Assembly (NCBI GenBank): GCA_949318235.1
Contig: OX439131.1
Coordinates: 37,691,273 to 37,755,272, forward strand
DNA length: 64,000 nt
Source of the DNA: Ecdyonurus torrentis
Taxonomy: Eukaryota; Arthropoda; Insecta; Ephemeroptera; Heptageniidae
Direction of reading: 5' to 3'
The notes beneath the pieces are model-generated. The model was not told where the DNA came from and ran no database searches. It worked only from the letters and a program-made list of their open reading frames with translations. The translations under genes were made by a program, and so were the position numbers. Shown here piece by piece: positions 34,560 to 42,995 of this stretch; within the stretch, counting starts at the first letter, position 1; each line of letters opens with the position of its first letter.

Positions 34560-35626
34560 ATTGTAACAATATCTGAATGACGCACCCAAGAATTGAAAGA
34601 ACTTGGATAACCTTTCCAGCTAACGTAGTACATGCGACTGGCTCCCTTGCCCTTGGTGCTTACTATTTTATCTAATTTAAAGAGTCTGTCATTTTTAATA
34701 ATTACTTTTGCCAGTTCAGCTTCATAAAATGATCCTTTTATTTTTTGCTTCGCCAAATCTTCTATCTCGTAAACAACGGGCGTTCTTTGAAGAATCTTAA
34801 CGATTGTAAAAATTTCCTCAGAAAAATTTGTGGCATATCCCTTTTCAAAAACATGCTTTTCTCTTGAAATACGCACTTGATCCCCCACATTATATTTATG
34901 TTTTGTGCTAGGCCAGAAAGAATGATCTTTATATAAATTTTTCCATACCTGCAAAACATTATTTTCATTCACTTTTGATGGTTCTAATTTTGTAGAAGAG
35001 TGCACCGAGTTGTTGTAACTGTCTATTATAAGAGGCAGTGCATCCACATAACGCTCTGTGTTTTTGAATGTAAGATACTTTGCCATCTTAGTTTTGATTG
35101 TCAAATTTAAGCGCTCAACAATAAAAGCTTTTACGTCAGGATTATTCGTTGTGTAAAAGTTAATTTTGTGAGCACGAAGGAAATCTTGCAACTGCGCATT
35201 AATAAATTCTTTGCCTTTATCTGTATTAAGGTACATAGGTTTGCGATTGCTATCTTTAAAAAGTTTTTTAAACGCGCCAACAATCTCCTCCCCCTTTTTA
35301 CTGTACAATGGAACAGCCCAGGCATATTTCGAAAACGTATCAATCACCATTAAAATGTATGAATAGCCATTATTTTTTGCTCTTTTCGATCTCATATCTA
35401 CTAAATCAGCTTGCCAGATTTCGTCAATGTTTGTAACAAAAAATCTGTTTCTTTTAAATAATTTGCGCCTTTTTTTGTGCAGAGTGTATGTATCTTGACT
35501 TGATAACCAAGTTTCAATTTTTTGGGGAGTGTATTTATGCTTTGTAGCCTCGTATAACTTTTTAACAGAGGAATAACTAGACGGATGTGTTGGATTGTAA
35601 TATATTTTAGCAAGAGTCTTATCCAT
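34556..35626 (-). CDS. Polinton integrase with C-terminal chromodomain
   Basis: A retroviral-type DDE integrase that would insert the linear element and create the 6-bp duplication. It is 356 aa from the start MDKTLAKIYYNP; an ATG 54 bases further upstream overlaps the preceding gene. The core triad is present: Asp74 in WQADLVDM, Asp136 in LNTDKGKEF and Glu171 in IVERLN, with D35E spacing between the last two. A linker with a YNVGDQVRIS segment follows, and residues near 310-350 form a chromodomain (YYVSWKGYPSSFNSWV), which in Polintons may direct integration to particular chromatin. The frame is intact. Confidence 0.95.
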   Translation of the reverse strand: MDKTLAKIYYNPTHPSSYSSVKKLYEATKHKYTPQKIETWLSSQDTYTLHKKRRKLFKRNRFFVTNIDEIWQADLVDMRSKRAKNNGYSYILMVIDTFSKYAWAVPLYSKKGEEIVGAFKKLFKDSNRKPMYLNTDKGKEFINAQLQDFLRAHKINFYTTNNPDVKAFIVERLNLTIKTKMAKYLTFKNTERYVDALPLIIDSYNNSVHSSTKLEPSKVNENNVLQVWKNLYKDHSFWPSTKHKYNVGDQVRISREKHVFEKGYATNFSEEIFTIVKILQRTPVVYEIEDLAKQKIKGSFYEAELAKVIIKNDRLFKLDKIVSTKGKGASRMYYVSWKGYPSSFNSWVRHSDIVTI

Positions 35627-35648
35627 TATCAATAAACATACGAGCAAA

Positions 35649-36350
35649 TTATGAAGGGTATGTGAGCCAATTCGTTTCACGTTTTAACGTTTTAACTTTT
35701 CTACCTGTATACTTGCGTGATGCGTCACCAACTACGTCAGAGGAAGAAATGAGCCTACGAGCATTCTCATTACCAATAAATTCTAAAGGCGTGTTGACAC
35801 TAGCCAAAAATTTTAAAAATTCGGCCCACCCAGGCAATGAAACTGCATGCTTTCTATTTCTAACTACGTTATTGAAGAGATCAATAATGTTGGATCTCGG
35901 TAATAATGTATGGTTAATGCTCACCTGTCCCATTGAATCCACCGCAAAACTTGAATGTTTCGTTACAAAATAATATAAGCCCATCGCCTTTGACTTAAAT
36001 AATTTAGGGACAGATTTTTCAATTTGTTGTGAAAAGTCTTGTGATTTATTATTATTATGCAATTCATTTACATCTGCAGACTCCGTAGACTTACTTAAGA
36101 CGGTCGCATGATCTTCAACGATTGGAATTTGAATTGGTTTTCGTTGTTCTTCTGTTTTCTTGAATAATTTAACTAATAACTGTGAGATTTCTTTCCACTT
36201 ATATTCATCATTAAGATTTCTATCACCCATAACCTCATGCACATGCTGTGTAATTGAATCAACTGAATCTAAAGGTGTGATATTGGGAGGACTTGAAATC
36301 TTATTTGCAGCATCAGCTGGTACTAATAACATTTTCTGTGCGTATTTCAT
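35649..36350 (-). CDS. Polinton conserved protein with GW-x2-F ... NxP ... IGN motif
   Basis: A 233-aa intact frame between the 108-aa gene and the integrase, with only 2 bp to the former. It begins MKYAQKMLLVP and ends with a region containing GWAEFLKFL (about 174-182), VNTPLEFIGN (185-194) and a basic tail. This combination of a K-A-x-K-M-x-L-V-P opening and a C-terminal GW/P/IGN block is familiar from uncharacterised Polinton and adintovirus-like proteins in animal genomes. The middle is polar and probably disordered. The function is unknown; a virion-associated or terminal-protein role has no support from sequence alone. Confidence 0.78.
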   Translation of the reverse strand: MKYAQKMLLVPADAANKISSPPNITPLDSVDSITQHVHEVMGDRNLNDEYKWKEISQLLVKLFKKTEEQRKPIQIPIVEDHATVLSKSTESADVNELHNNNKSQDFSQQIEKSVPKLFKSKAMGLYYFVTKHSSFAVDSMGQVSINHTLLPRSNIIDLFNNVVRNRKHAVSLPGWAEFLKFLASVNTPLEFIGNENARRLISSSDVVGDASRKYTGRKVKTLKRETNWLTYPS

Positions 36351-36352
36351 TA

Positions 36353-36679
36353 TTATATAAATTTCTGCAAGATTGCACTTAACACAGGAATTAAGAGTGG
36401 TAATAGGAAACCTCCCCCTGATTGCTTAATTATTTTCTTTTTAGAACGCCAAGACTCACCAATCTTACTCAATCTCCGGAGTATCTTACGATGTCGCTGT
36501 AACTTGAGCTTCTGACCAGGTGTAAGCTTTACATTGCCTTTTAAAGCATTCAAAGAACATTCGCAGATTGAAAGAATCTGATTTTTGTCAAGTACGTCAA
36601 TAAGATGTCGCCTTGCAGTGGGATTTATTTGAGTTAAAATGCGCAGTATCTTTTCATTGCTTTTTACACATTGAGACAT
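36353..36679 (-). CDS. Polinton small basic protein with hydrophobic C-terminus
   Basis: A 108-aa intact frame. Residues 1-85 are helical in composition and basic, with a KLKLQRHRKILRRLSKI segment. The last ~20 residues are a Gly-rich turn followed by a hydrophobic helix (GGGFLLPLLIPVLSAIL). Small basic proteins with this tail recur next to the ATPase in Polintons and adintoviruses; they are suspected to be membrane-active or core components, but the role is not established. A TATATAAA box lies ~36 bp before the start, and the stop is 2 bp before the next gene's start. Confidence 0.78.
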   Translation of the reverse strand: MSQCVKSNEKILRILTQINPTARRHLIDVLDKNQILSICECSLNALKGNVKLTPGQKLKLQRHRKILRRLSKIGESWRSKKKIIKQSGGGFLLPLLIPVLSAILQKFI

Positions 36680-36714
36680 TTTTGTAGACTGAGAGATAAA
36701 AGCTAAAGTTTTGC

Positions 36715-36722
36715 TTTATATA
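36715..36722 (-). promoter_or_regulatory. TATA box before the 108-aa gene
   Basis: TATATAAA on the - strand, 36-43 bases before the start codon. It is the best-placed TATA candidate in the element. Confidence 0.5.
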
Positions 36723-36785
36723 TTGAATTTGAAATTAGTAAATAATTATTGTGATTAATTAAAGAAATGTTAGTTTTATCAATAA

Positions 36786-37424
36786 TTATTTAGGCTGGTA
36801 AATGACCAATCCTTCAGAAGGAAATATATTAGCTCTAAATCTTAAGTTGTCCTCTGTATTTTGCTTTAAATCAAGAAGTAAGTAGCTATGAGGGAGGGAC
36901 GTAGCATCAAAATATGCTTCTTGCAAGAACAAGGGGCATTTAGGGTACACTTGTCGCGAAAGATGAAAAAATTGAGACATATCCCGAGGCTGCTTAAAAC
37001 ATACAATATAAGAAGCATTTAAAGAGATATCTCGAGCTCCTTTTCCTTGAAAAAATAAATTTTGAGATATAAATATGACACTTAAATTTTTGTGGTGGGA
37101 GAATTTAGTAAATATGTCAACAACGGATGAATCAGCTTCACGCATGAGATCATCAACAATAAGTAGCCGAGGAAAAGGTTCCCCTTCTACATTTGTAACG
37201 ATTGAGTCAATTTTCGGCAACCCTTCGTGGAATGTACAAACATTAGCTTTTAAAAGCCTACTGTATAGAGGCTGCCATACAGCATAGCACCAAATTATTT
37301 CTTTAAAGTTGACATTACACATTTGGTCTACGTTATTCAAAAATTTTTCTACAAAATAACTTTTACCTGAGCTACTTGGTCCGCAGATCAAAGCAGAAAA
37401 CGGATGTTGCCAGCGAAAGTCCAT
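36786..37424 (-). CDS. Polinton packaging ATPase (FtsK/HerA, A32-like)
   Basis: The genome-packaging ATPase expected to pump DNA into capsids. It is 212 aa, intact and normal in length for the Polinton family. The Walker A loop is GPSSSGKS (residues 15-22), Walker B is RLLIVDD (86-92), and the downstream FISQNLF (118-124) supplies the sensor Gln-Asn. A further MSQFFHLSRQVYP segment matches the family's C-terminal region. A TATAAAT box and an ATTTGCAT motif lie just upstream. The gene is 42 bp after the 92-aa gene. Confidence 0.95.
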   Translation of the reverse strand: MDFRWQHPFSALICGPSSSGKSYFVEKFLNNVDQMCNVNFKEIIWCYAVWQPLYSRLLKANVCTFHEGLPKIDSIVTNVEGEPFPRLLIVDDLMREADSSVVDIFTKFSHHKNLSVIFISQNLFFQGKGARDISLNASYIVCFKQPRDMSQFFHLSRQVYPKCPLFLQEAYFDATSLPHSYLLLDLKQNTEDNLRFRANIFPSEGLVIYQPK

Positions 37425-37440
37425 CGTAGAATTAATGCAA

Positions 37441-37447
37441 ATTTATA
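37441..37447 (-). promoter_or_regulatory. TATA-like box before the ATPase gene
   Basis: TATAAAT on the - strand, 17-23 bases before the start codon, overlapping the AAATTTGCAT motif shared with the major capsid gene. Its short distance to the ATG makes it weaker than the other two. Confidence 0.35.
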
Positions 37448-37466
37448 CGTTGCATACATATATATA

Positions 37467-37745
37467 TTAAACTAATGAAACTTTTTTATCATTTATAACT
37501 AAATTATTCATTTTTATAATCAAAATTTTTTTATCAAGGACTTTATTTATTTCTGTACTATATTCATATATTTTTGATTTAAATCTTATTGCATCTGCTG
37601 CAAAGCCATCACTTCCTATTGTACGATACCATAATACATCTTTATCGTCATCTAAATATATGATCTCATTTTTAGTTTCATCTGCAAATGTAACTCGTTT
37701 CTTCTGCTTCCTTGAAGAGACCTTTTTATTGCATAGTCTGTTCAT
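37467..37745 (-). CDS. Polinton 92-aa protein with PP1-docking motif (PPP1R15-like candidate)
   Basis: A small intact frame between the polymerase and ATPase genes. Residues 12-22 are basic and contain KKRVTFAD, a textbook RVxF docking motif for protein phosphatase 1 (residues 17-20). An acidic stretch follows (LDDDKDVLW, 31-39), and then AADAIRFKSKI (49-59), which has the DxxRFxxxI pattern found at the C-terminus of PPP1R15 (GADD34/CReP) proteins. The distance from RVxF to RF is 39 residues, close to that in PPP1R15. Those proteins recruit PP1 to dephosphorylate eIF2alpha and restore translation under stress, and some animal DNA viruses carry relatives. The expected second Trp is not at the usual spacing, so this remains a hypothesis. 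Alternatively it is an unrelated protein with a chance RVxF. Confidence 0.6.
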   Translation of the reverse strand: MNRLCNKKVSSRKQKKRVTFADETKNEIIYLDDDKDVLWYRTIGSDGFAADAIRFKSKIYEYSTEINKVLDKKILIIKMNNLVINDKKVSLV

Positions 37746-37886
37746 GCCAAAGACCTAAGGTAAACTAAATTAGTTTTTAAATTTATTGATATATTTGAGT
37801 ATTTATTTTATTGTCAATATAAATATATAATATTTATCATGAGGGGAAATTATAAAAATAGATATAATTTTTTTCCCAAGCACCTT

Positions 37887-37892
37887 TTTATT
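37887..37892 (-). terminator. Polyadenylation signal after the polymerase gene
   Basis: TTTATT on the + strand (AATAAA on the - strand), about 100 bases after the polymerase stop. Its position before the 92-aa gene suggests that the polymerase transcript ends here. The rest of 37746-37990 is AT-rich with no gene. Confidence 0.45.
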
Positions 37893-37990
37893 AGACAGTA
37901 TTATATACAGTGAAACGTTGAATACATATTTTTACATTAATAATAATTTTTAAAGTACATTTTACAACCATGTTTACAGTGTTGTCATAT

Positions 37991-39265
37991 TTACAGCCTT
38001 GCTTTCTTTGCAAATCCATATGGAACTGTGCAATAATCAGCAATGACTCTACGTTTTCTAACAACAAGTTGATGAATCTTTGATTCAGGGCGGGAAATAA
38101 TGGTATGATCCTTCATTCTGCATATTTTGTTAGAGTTTTTAAGCACTGTAGGCGGCTCTTTATTAAGAACCTTTAATTTAAGGGATTCGAAATTAACAAG
38201 TTTGGAGTTCTTATAATTTAGAGTAAGACCTTTTACTTTGCATACAGTTTTAACATTATTGATATCCCCACCTACTGCTACTTTGTAGCTATAATTTTTA
38301 GGACCACAACTAACAAACTCAAATATGAAGGAATTTTCTCCATAGCAAGCAACCTCATCAGTCAGCTGACCCAGGTATTCGCCATTAGGAGGTACATACA
38401 TACCAGGCTTCCCCCACCACATAGCCGCATCAGTATCATAATACAATACGCGGTCTCCCAACTTGTCTAGCACGTCATAGAGGCGCATTCTAGCAAAGGT
38501 TGTGGTATAAGCAGCAATGGCTATATTTACAGTTGGAGTAGGTACATACACCTCTTCTACATATTTCCATTGCACAAGAAATATTTCTTCAGATGCTTGT
38601 TCAATGTAATAAACTTCAATAGATGGGTCAAGTAACATTTTAAACAGCTCTTCTTCATCATTTATGAAAATAGTTTGATTCTTAGAATTTTTCTCACCAA
38701 ATTTTCCCCATAGACCACATAGAAGTAATTTAGCCAAAGCCCTTAAGCTAGGATTAAATTCTATCAATTCCAAGATAAGCTCAATGCCTTCATTAATTTT
38801 ATAATTAGATATATATTCTAATTTCTCAGCTTCTGTCATATCAGGTCTAGGAAACCCAGAGGCCATTTGCTTGATACGTAAGAAATTATCTACAAATTGC
38901 GCAAAAATGCCCCCTAAGCCAGTGACTGGATCATATTGTGTGACTTCATATTCATGCACTTCAAAACATTCTAATACGCGATACCCTTTTGAGATAGCTA
39001 GCACTACTTCGTCAATAACAAACGTACCGATAATTGCTCGTTCTTCTTCATTATGCTCACAGTCATGTTGATTTTCTTGCTGAGTACAAGTGCGACAGAG
39101 AGGAAACATGAGGCGGCCATTGACTCTGTAGGGGAGTACAGGGTGGAACAAGTCCTGGGGTGGTAATATTTTGAGCTTGACGAATCCATTCAAGTTCTCG
39201 AAGCCTTGACATTCTGCGTCACCAACACGTATGGAGATCGGATGCCCGATAGGGTATTTGTCATA
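37991..39265 (-). CDS. Polinton DNA polymerase B, exon 4 (palm, motifs B and C)
   Basis: Last exon of the protein-primed family-B polymerase, 424 aa plus stop, starting after a TTTATTTCAG acceptor. The first residues continue motif A with a KYPIGHP segment, typical of Polinton polymerases. Motif B appears as AKLLLCGLWGKFGE (about residues 1147-1160), in which the usual Asn-Ser is replaced by Cys-Gly. Motif C is YYDTDA (1244-1249), with both Asp residues but Ala in place of the usual Ser. A Cys/His-containing insertion lies near the start. Both metal-binding Asp residues are kept, so activity is plausible. The frame is open to the end. Confidence 0.95.
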   Translation of the reverse strand, partial: YDKYPIGHPISIRVGDAECQGFENLNGFVKLKILPPQDLFHPVLPYRVNGRLMFPLCRTCTQQENQHDCEHNEEERAIIGTFVIDEVVLAISKGYRVLECFEVHEYEVTQYDPVTGLGGIFAQFVDNFLRIKQMASGFPRPDMTEAEKLEYISNYKINEGIELILELIEFNPSLRALAKLLLCGLWGKFGEKNSKNQTIFINDEEELFKMLLDPSIEVYYIEQASEEIFLVQWKYVEEVYVPTPTVNIAIAAYTTTFARMRLYDVLDKLGDRVLYYDTDAAMWWGKPGMYVPPNGEYLGQLTDEVACYGENSFIFEFVSCGPKNYSYKVAVGGDINNVKTVCKVKGLTLNYKNSKLVNFESLKLKVLNKEPPTVLKNSNKICRMKDHTIISRPESKIHQLVVRKRRVIADYCTVPYGFAKKARL

Positions 39266-39356
39266 CTGAAATAAAAATAAAAATAAGACAATTATAATTA
39301 CATATACACATGAAGTAGTTTACGTAGCTTTTAATTGAATTGTTTAAAATATTAAC

Positions 39357-39584
39357 CTTATTGACAGTTCCGTATAAAGATGTGAAATCTTTATAATAAA
39401 TGATTTCTCCATTCTTGACATCAGCCAGATGATAAAGCTTAGAGCAGTTTACGCGTCCTCCGTAAAAGCTGTCTCTAAGATTTAGAGGCTCTTGCAGTAC
39501 CATAGGATGATTCTCAACGTAAGCAGCCATCTCAGGATCATTTTGTTTCATTGTTTTGAATGCACATTCATTCATTTCAATGAG
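39357..39584 (-). CDS. Polinton DNA polymerase B, exon 3 (motif A)
   Basis: A 228-nt, 76-codon phase-0 exon bounded by a TTGCAG acceptor before 39584 and a GTTAAT donor at 39356. It encodes the region leading into the palm, ending YYKDFTSLYGTVNK. This is motif A (D-x-x-S-L-Y), with the metal-binding Asp near residue 959 of the assembled numbering and Gly where Pro is usual. The 91-bp intron before exon 4 and the 107-bp intron before this exon contain in-frame stops, so splicing is required. Confidence 0.9.
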
Positions 39585-39691
39585 CTGCAACAAAATAAAA
39601 TGTTTGTGATATATTGTGGTACACTTAAATTTTCTTTTTCTTTTACATGTATACATTCAAAATAAGTTTTAAAAATTTATATTTTATTTAC

Positions 39692-39880
39692 CTCATAGCC
39701 TCTTTCAATAATTCTTTGATTGAGAGCTAAGGTGCGCTGTCTTCGCTCATTCAAGGTGTCACGTGGGTCATCTGCAATAGGAAGATCTCGTCCTCCAGGC
39801 AAGCATGTGTGACCGTGATACCAGCAACCTGCGTATTGAAAAGCTAGTTTCTTTCCTTCTCCTTCATAATAGCCATCCAC
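39692..39880 (-). CDS. Polinton DNA polymerase B, exon 2
   Basis: A 189-nt, 63-codon phase-0 exon, bounded by a TTACAG acceptor before 39880 and a GTAAAT donor at 39691. It begins VDGYYEG and contains FQYAGCWYHGHTC, the conserved aromatic/His/Cys block that lies between the exonuclease domain and motif A in Polinton polymerases. Its first codon is GTG and is internal, not a start. The 106-bp intron upstream runs 39881-39986. Confidence 0.9.
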
Positions 39881-39986
39881 CTGTAATTAGAGCATAGATA
39901 GTTTATTGTAGACATTTAAAATTTATTTTTTTATATACTATAAAATAAATTTAAAATATTTAATTGTTATATCAATTTAAAAATAC

Positions 39987-42476
39987 CTTGCCACAGCCAG
40001 GCAGATGCTTCTCTCTGTCACGTCCAGCATGTTGAATCTTGATTCCTCTTTTTCTTTCCTCATACAGCATCCATTGTATTGCTCCTTTTGATTGATTGTT
40101 ACAATATCTATACCCATTCTTAGGCATTATGCCTATCATACCAGGCTGCAAATAATTTTGCCTGAATACAGCCATCGCTGCACTAGAGATTGTCATGCTA
40201 TCCAAGAATGGCTCAATATTGTTAGCCTTCAAGAAATCACTTCTAAATTTAAGACATGCCAAGCGTAATACAGTAACATCCATTTTACAATATTTTACAA
40301 TTTCTACCTGCATGTCAAATACACCATCGCTATGCACCTTTTCACTGTGCCACTTTAAGAATTCTTTTCTGTCATTTTCTTTCATTGTATCACATCCGTA
40401 ATATTTAGCCTCAGGGTATGGCCCTACATAATGCTTGTTTTCTTTTGTATTGAAAAAGTGAGGAAAGTAAGATTTTGACAGGTGAGAAGGAAGTCCAAAC
40501 GCTTTAGTCATAGCTGATAGAGGCATGACAAAGTATGAGAGTGAGTCAATAAAATGTACATTAGTTTCTGGAATTTTCATACTTATAATTGAATTACCTT
40601 GCATGATGACATCAGGACATATAGTTTCTTTCACAAGATGCTTTAATACAAAGTGTCCGTCATACCCTTTTTGATTATGAGCTATGACACGCATGAACTT
40701 AAAGTTAGCTTGAAATTTTTTACTAAGCAGCAAATCAACAAGTTGCTTGACTGGCTCCTCTGTAAAAACCTTTTCTCTTTCCCCACAAGCTTCACAATGT
40801 ACAGTTATATCCTCTACATTTATACATTGATAGCACGAAGTCTGTACAACACACAAATTTGGCTCGTGCTCAAAGGTCTGGTTCTTAATTAATTTGTCTT
40901 GAGTGCATTCGAGATCATAGAATACATAAATAAATTTACTGTGTGGCTTAAATCTTGATTCGTAAATTTGCATAAAGCATTGATGATCATATGGCATATA
41001 ACATTTACATATTTTACAGTATGCCTCGCCACATACATGTGTACTTTCCTTCTCATGCATTATTATTCTTAAACAAATTTTACATTTTTTCATTTGATTG
41101 CACAAACTGATTAATTTTTTACTACCTTTAACTTTGTACATTAATTGTAAGTGATTTTGATGGCAAATCTTGCCATTGAAATCTCTTAAGCAGTCATCAC
41201 AATGTATTTTGTTTTTATCTAATTGACACTGTGTGGAATCGAATTTACAACATTCACATTTAATAGGACATTTATGTGTTTGATATGGAATGATTTCTGA
41301 GAAGGGTGAAAAACATTCTTCACAAAAATATGCCCAGCCAAAAGCTCCTTTGACAGTAGTTATTACATTAAAATGATTGTTTTCATACAATAGGCTTAAT
41401 TTTGGTTTATTTGGAGCTTTATTTTGACCATTGAACATAACATTTCTACCTCTTCCCCAACCATAATATACAACAATACAATATTCATTTTTCATGAAAT
41501 CTTGTATTTTCTCTATTTCTATTGACGTAGCTCCATTTTTTAAATCTACATTAGAATTCTCACACAATTCAACGGCAAGATCTTTTTGCATGCTTCTACC
41601 ATGTCTTATATCAGACCAGAATCGGCTTTCAATCATTTTATTTTTGAATTCATAGTTTGCTTTTGCTGTAACAATTGCTCGAGCCAAGCATAAATGATCA
41701 TTGTCATTTTTAATAGCAATAAAACTTTTTTTATCATTTACAAATTGTTCAAGTTTCATACCACACCTTCTTTTCCTACTGCCAAAACCCTGAGGTACGT
41801 CAACATAATCAATTTGAGCCATCAACTCACCTTCGGTGAGAAATGAACCGTTGGATTGCATGACACGCCCTATACATGATAATATTAATTCACTGTCAAG
41901 TTGACTTTTTAGGCGCCAAGAAACATACACTTTTGAATTTTCCTCATTGCTGTTATGCATTGTAAAGCCAACTCTAGCATTTTCAGGTATGAGATCACTT
42001 GTTTGTTTAAGAATCTCATTGATTGCATTTTCAATCCACCCAATAGGATCAGCATCCTCCGGCACAGGATTTACTACAAATTTTGTTTGAAATCTCTTAT
42101 ATCTAAACTTTTTGCTTGATCCTACTTCTTCCGTACCCACAATATTTACATAATTATTATTTAATGTTTCACTCAATGCTTCAATATCATTCACATTGTC
42201 AACTAAGTTTTGCAAGTTATTTACATTACCACCAATCTGAATAGTTTCATTTGTTTCAGCATCACACATACGATTGTTAATTTCTGTCAACAACTTATTG
42301 TAAGAGTCAATATTTACAATATCATCATTATGCAGAACCACTCTATCTAAAATTGAATTAAGTAATAACTGTAATGTCTCCAAATTAGAATTTTGGCAAT
42401 AAGTATCGTACATTTCCAATATATCATTGGCATTGCAATTTGATAGTGCATAAGTTAACATTTCAGTGTCATCCAT
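39987..42476 (-). CDS. Polinton DNA polymerase B, exon 1 (N-terminal and exonuclease domains)
   Basis: First exon, 830 codons from the start MDDTEM to a GTATTT donor at 39986. The assembled protein would be about 1393 aa, long for the family because of the N-terminal region. Features in order: an acidic, probably disordered start; a DHLCLARAI block common in Polinton polymerases (about 260); a zinc-finger-like region with many Cys and His (385-500); and the 3'-5' exonuclease with motif I YDLEC (Asp521, Glu523), motif II HNQKGYD (Asn601, Asp606) and motif III YCKMD (Tyr729, Asp733). Proofreading residues are all present. An upstream in-frame ATG at 42542 is possible but lacks conservation signs. 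Confidence 0.93.
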
Positions 42477-42705
42477 TTTAAATAAATAAAATGAAAAATA
42501 TTCACAAGATATACACACACACAATACTTGATGTCTCCACAATAAACTTTTGGCGAATACTGACGAAAATATTTGCCAGGTAATATATTAATATTTACCT
42601 GATCAGCTGTTTCCCCTCTTTTCCTTCTTTTTACCCTTACATATTTCTACCCTTTTATTTTACTTTGTCTTTATTTCCCCTCTTTTGCTTTTATATTTTT
42701 AAACG

Positions 42706-42935
42706 TGTTACCCCCTCCACTTTTTTCTTTCATTTTTTTTCATGATTCATTTTAATTGTTTAGCATGCTGGTACTTTAGGCGCGAAATTTTCAAATAGTT
42801 TAACCGCCATTTCTCTTTCTAAAAATATGAGGTCATACTCAGAGGACTCATTCAGCCGTTCAAACGACCTTGAACATGTTAGATTTTGTCCCGTCATTCT
42901 TATTGCAACTAAGATACGGAGAAACACGGCTACCT
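42706..42935 (-). repeat. Inner diverged inverted repeat, right arm
   Basis: Reverse-complement partner of 29287-29546. It lies between the polymerase start and the right TIR, so it probably includes the polymerase promoter region. It contains CGACCTTGA (42865-42873), the reverse complement of the TCAAGGTCG site that recurs in the TIR. The adjoining 42477-42705 is pyrimidine-rich with no gene. Confidence 0.8.
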
Positions 42936-42945
42936 GCATGGACCC

Positions 42946-42963
42946 TTCTAGAACATTCTAGAA
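42946..42963. promoter_or_regulatory. Perfect four-unit heat-shock element
   Basis: TTCTAGAACATTCTAGAA, four exact alternating TTC/GAA units with 2-bp spacing, the consensus binding site for trimeric heat-shock factor. It is ~470 bp upstream of the polymerase start. The left inner arm keeps a related three-unit version at 29379-29391. Activity is inferred. Confidence 0.6.
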
Positions 42964-42995
42964 GGAATATAGCTAAAGTGCAAGTGAGCACTCAC

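Noticed and set aside
34556..35626. Retrovirus or LTR retrotransposon, from the integrase
   Set aside because: There is no reverse transcriptase, gag or LTR. The surrounding polymerase B, ATPase and capsid genes and the 6-bp duplication identify a Polinton.
39677..39880. Separate small gene starting at 39880
   Set aside because: The first codon is GTG just after a splice acceptor and the translation continues the polymerase; it is an internal exon.
37991..42542. Polymerase broken into pseudogene pieces
   Set aside because: Each interruption has donor and acceptor sites in phase 0, and the motif order continues across it, so introns explain the gaps better than mutation.
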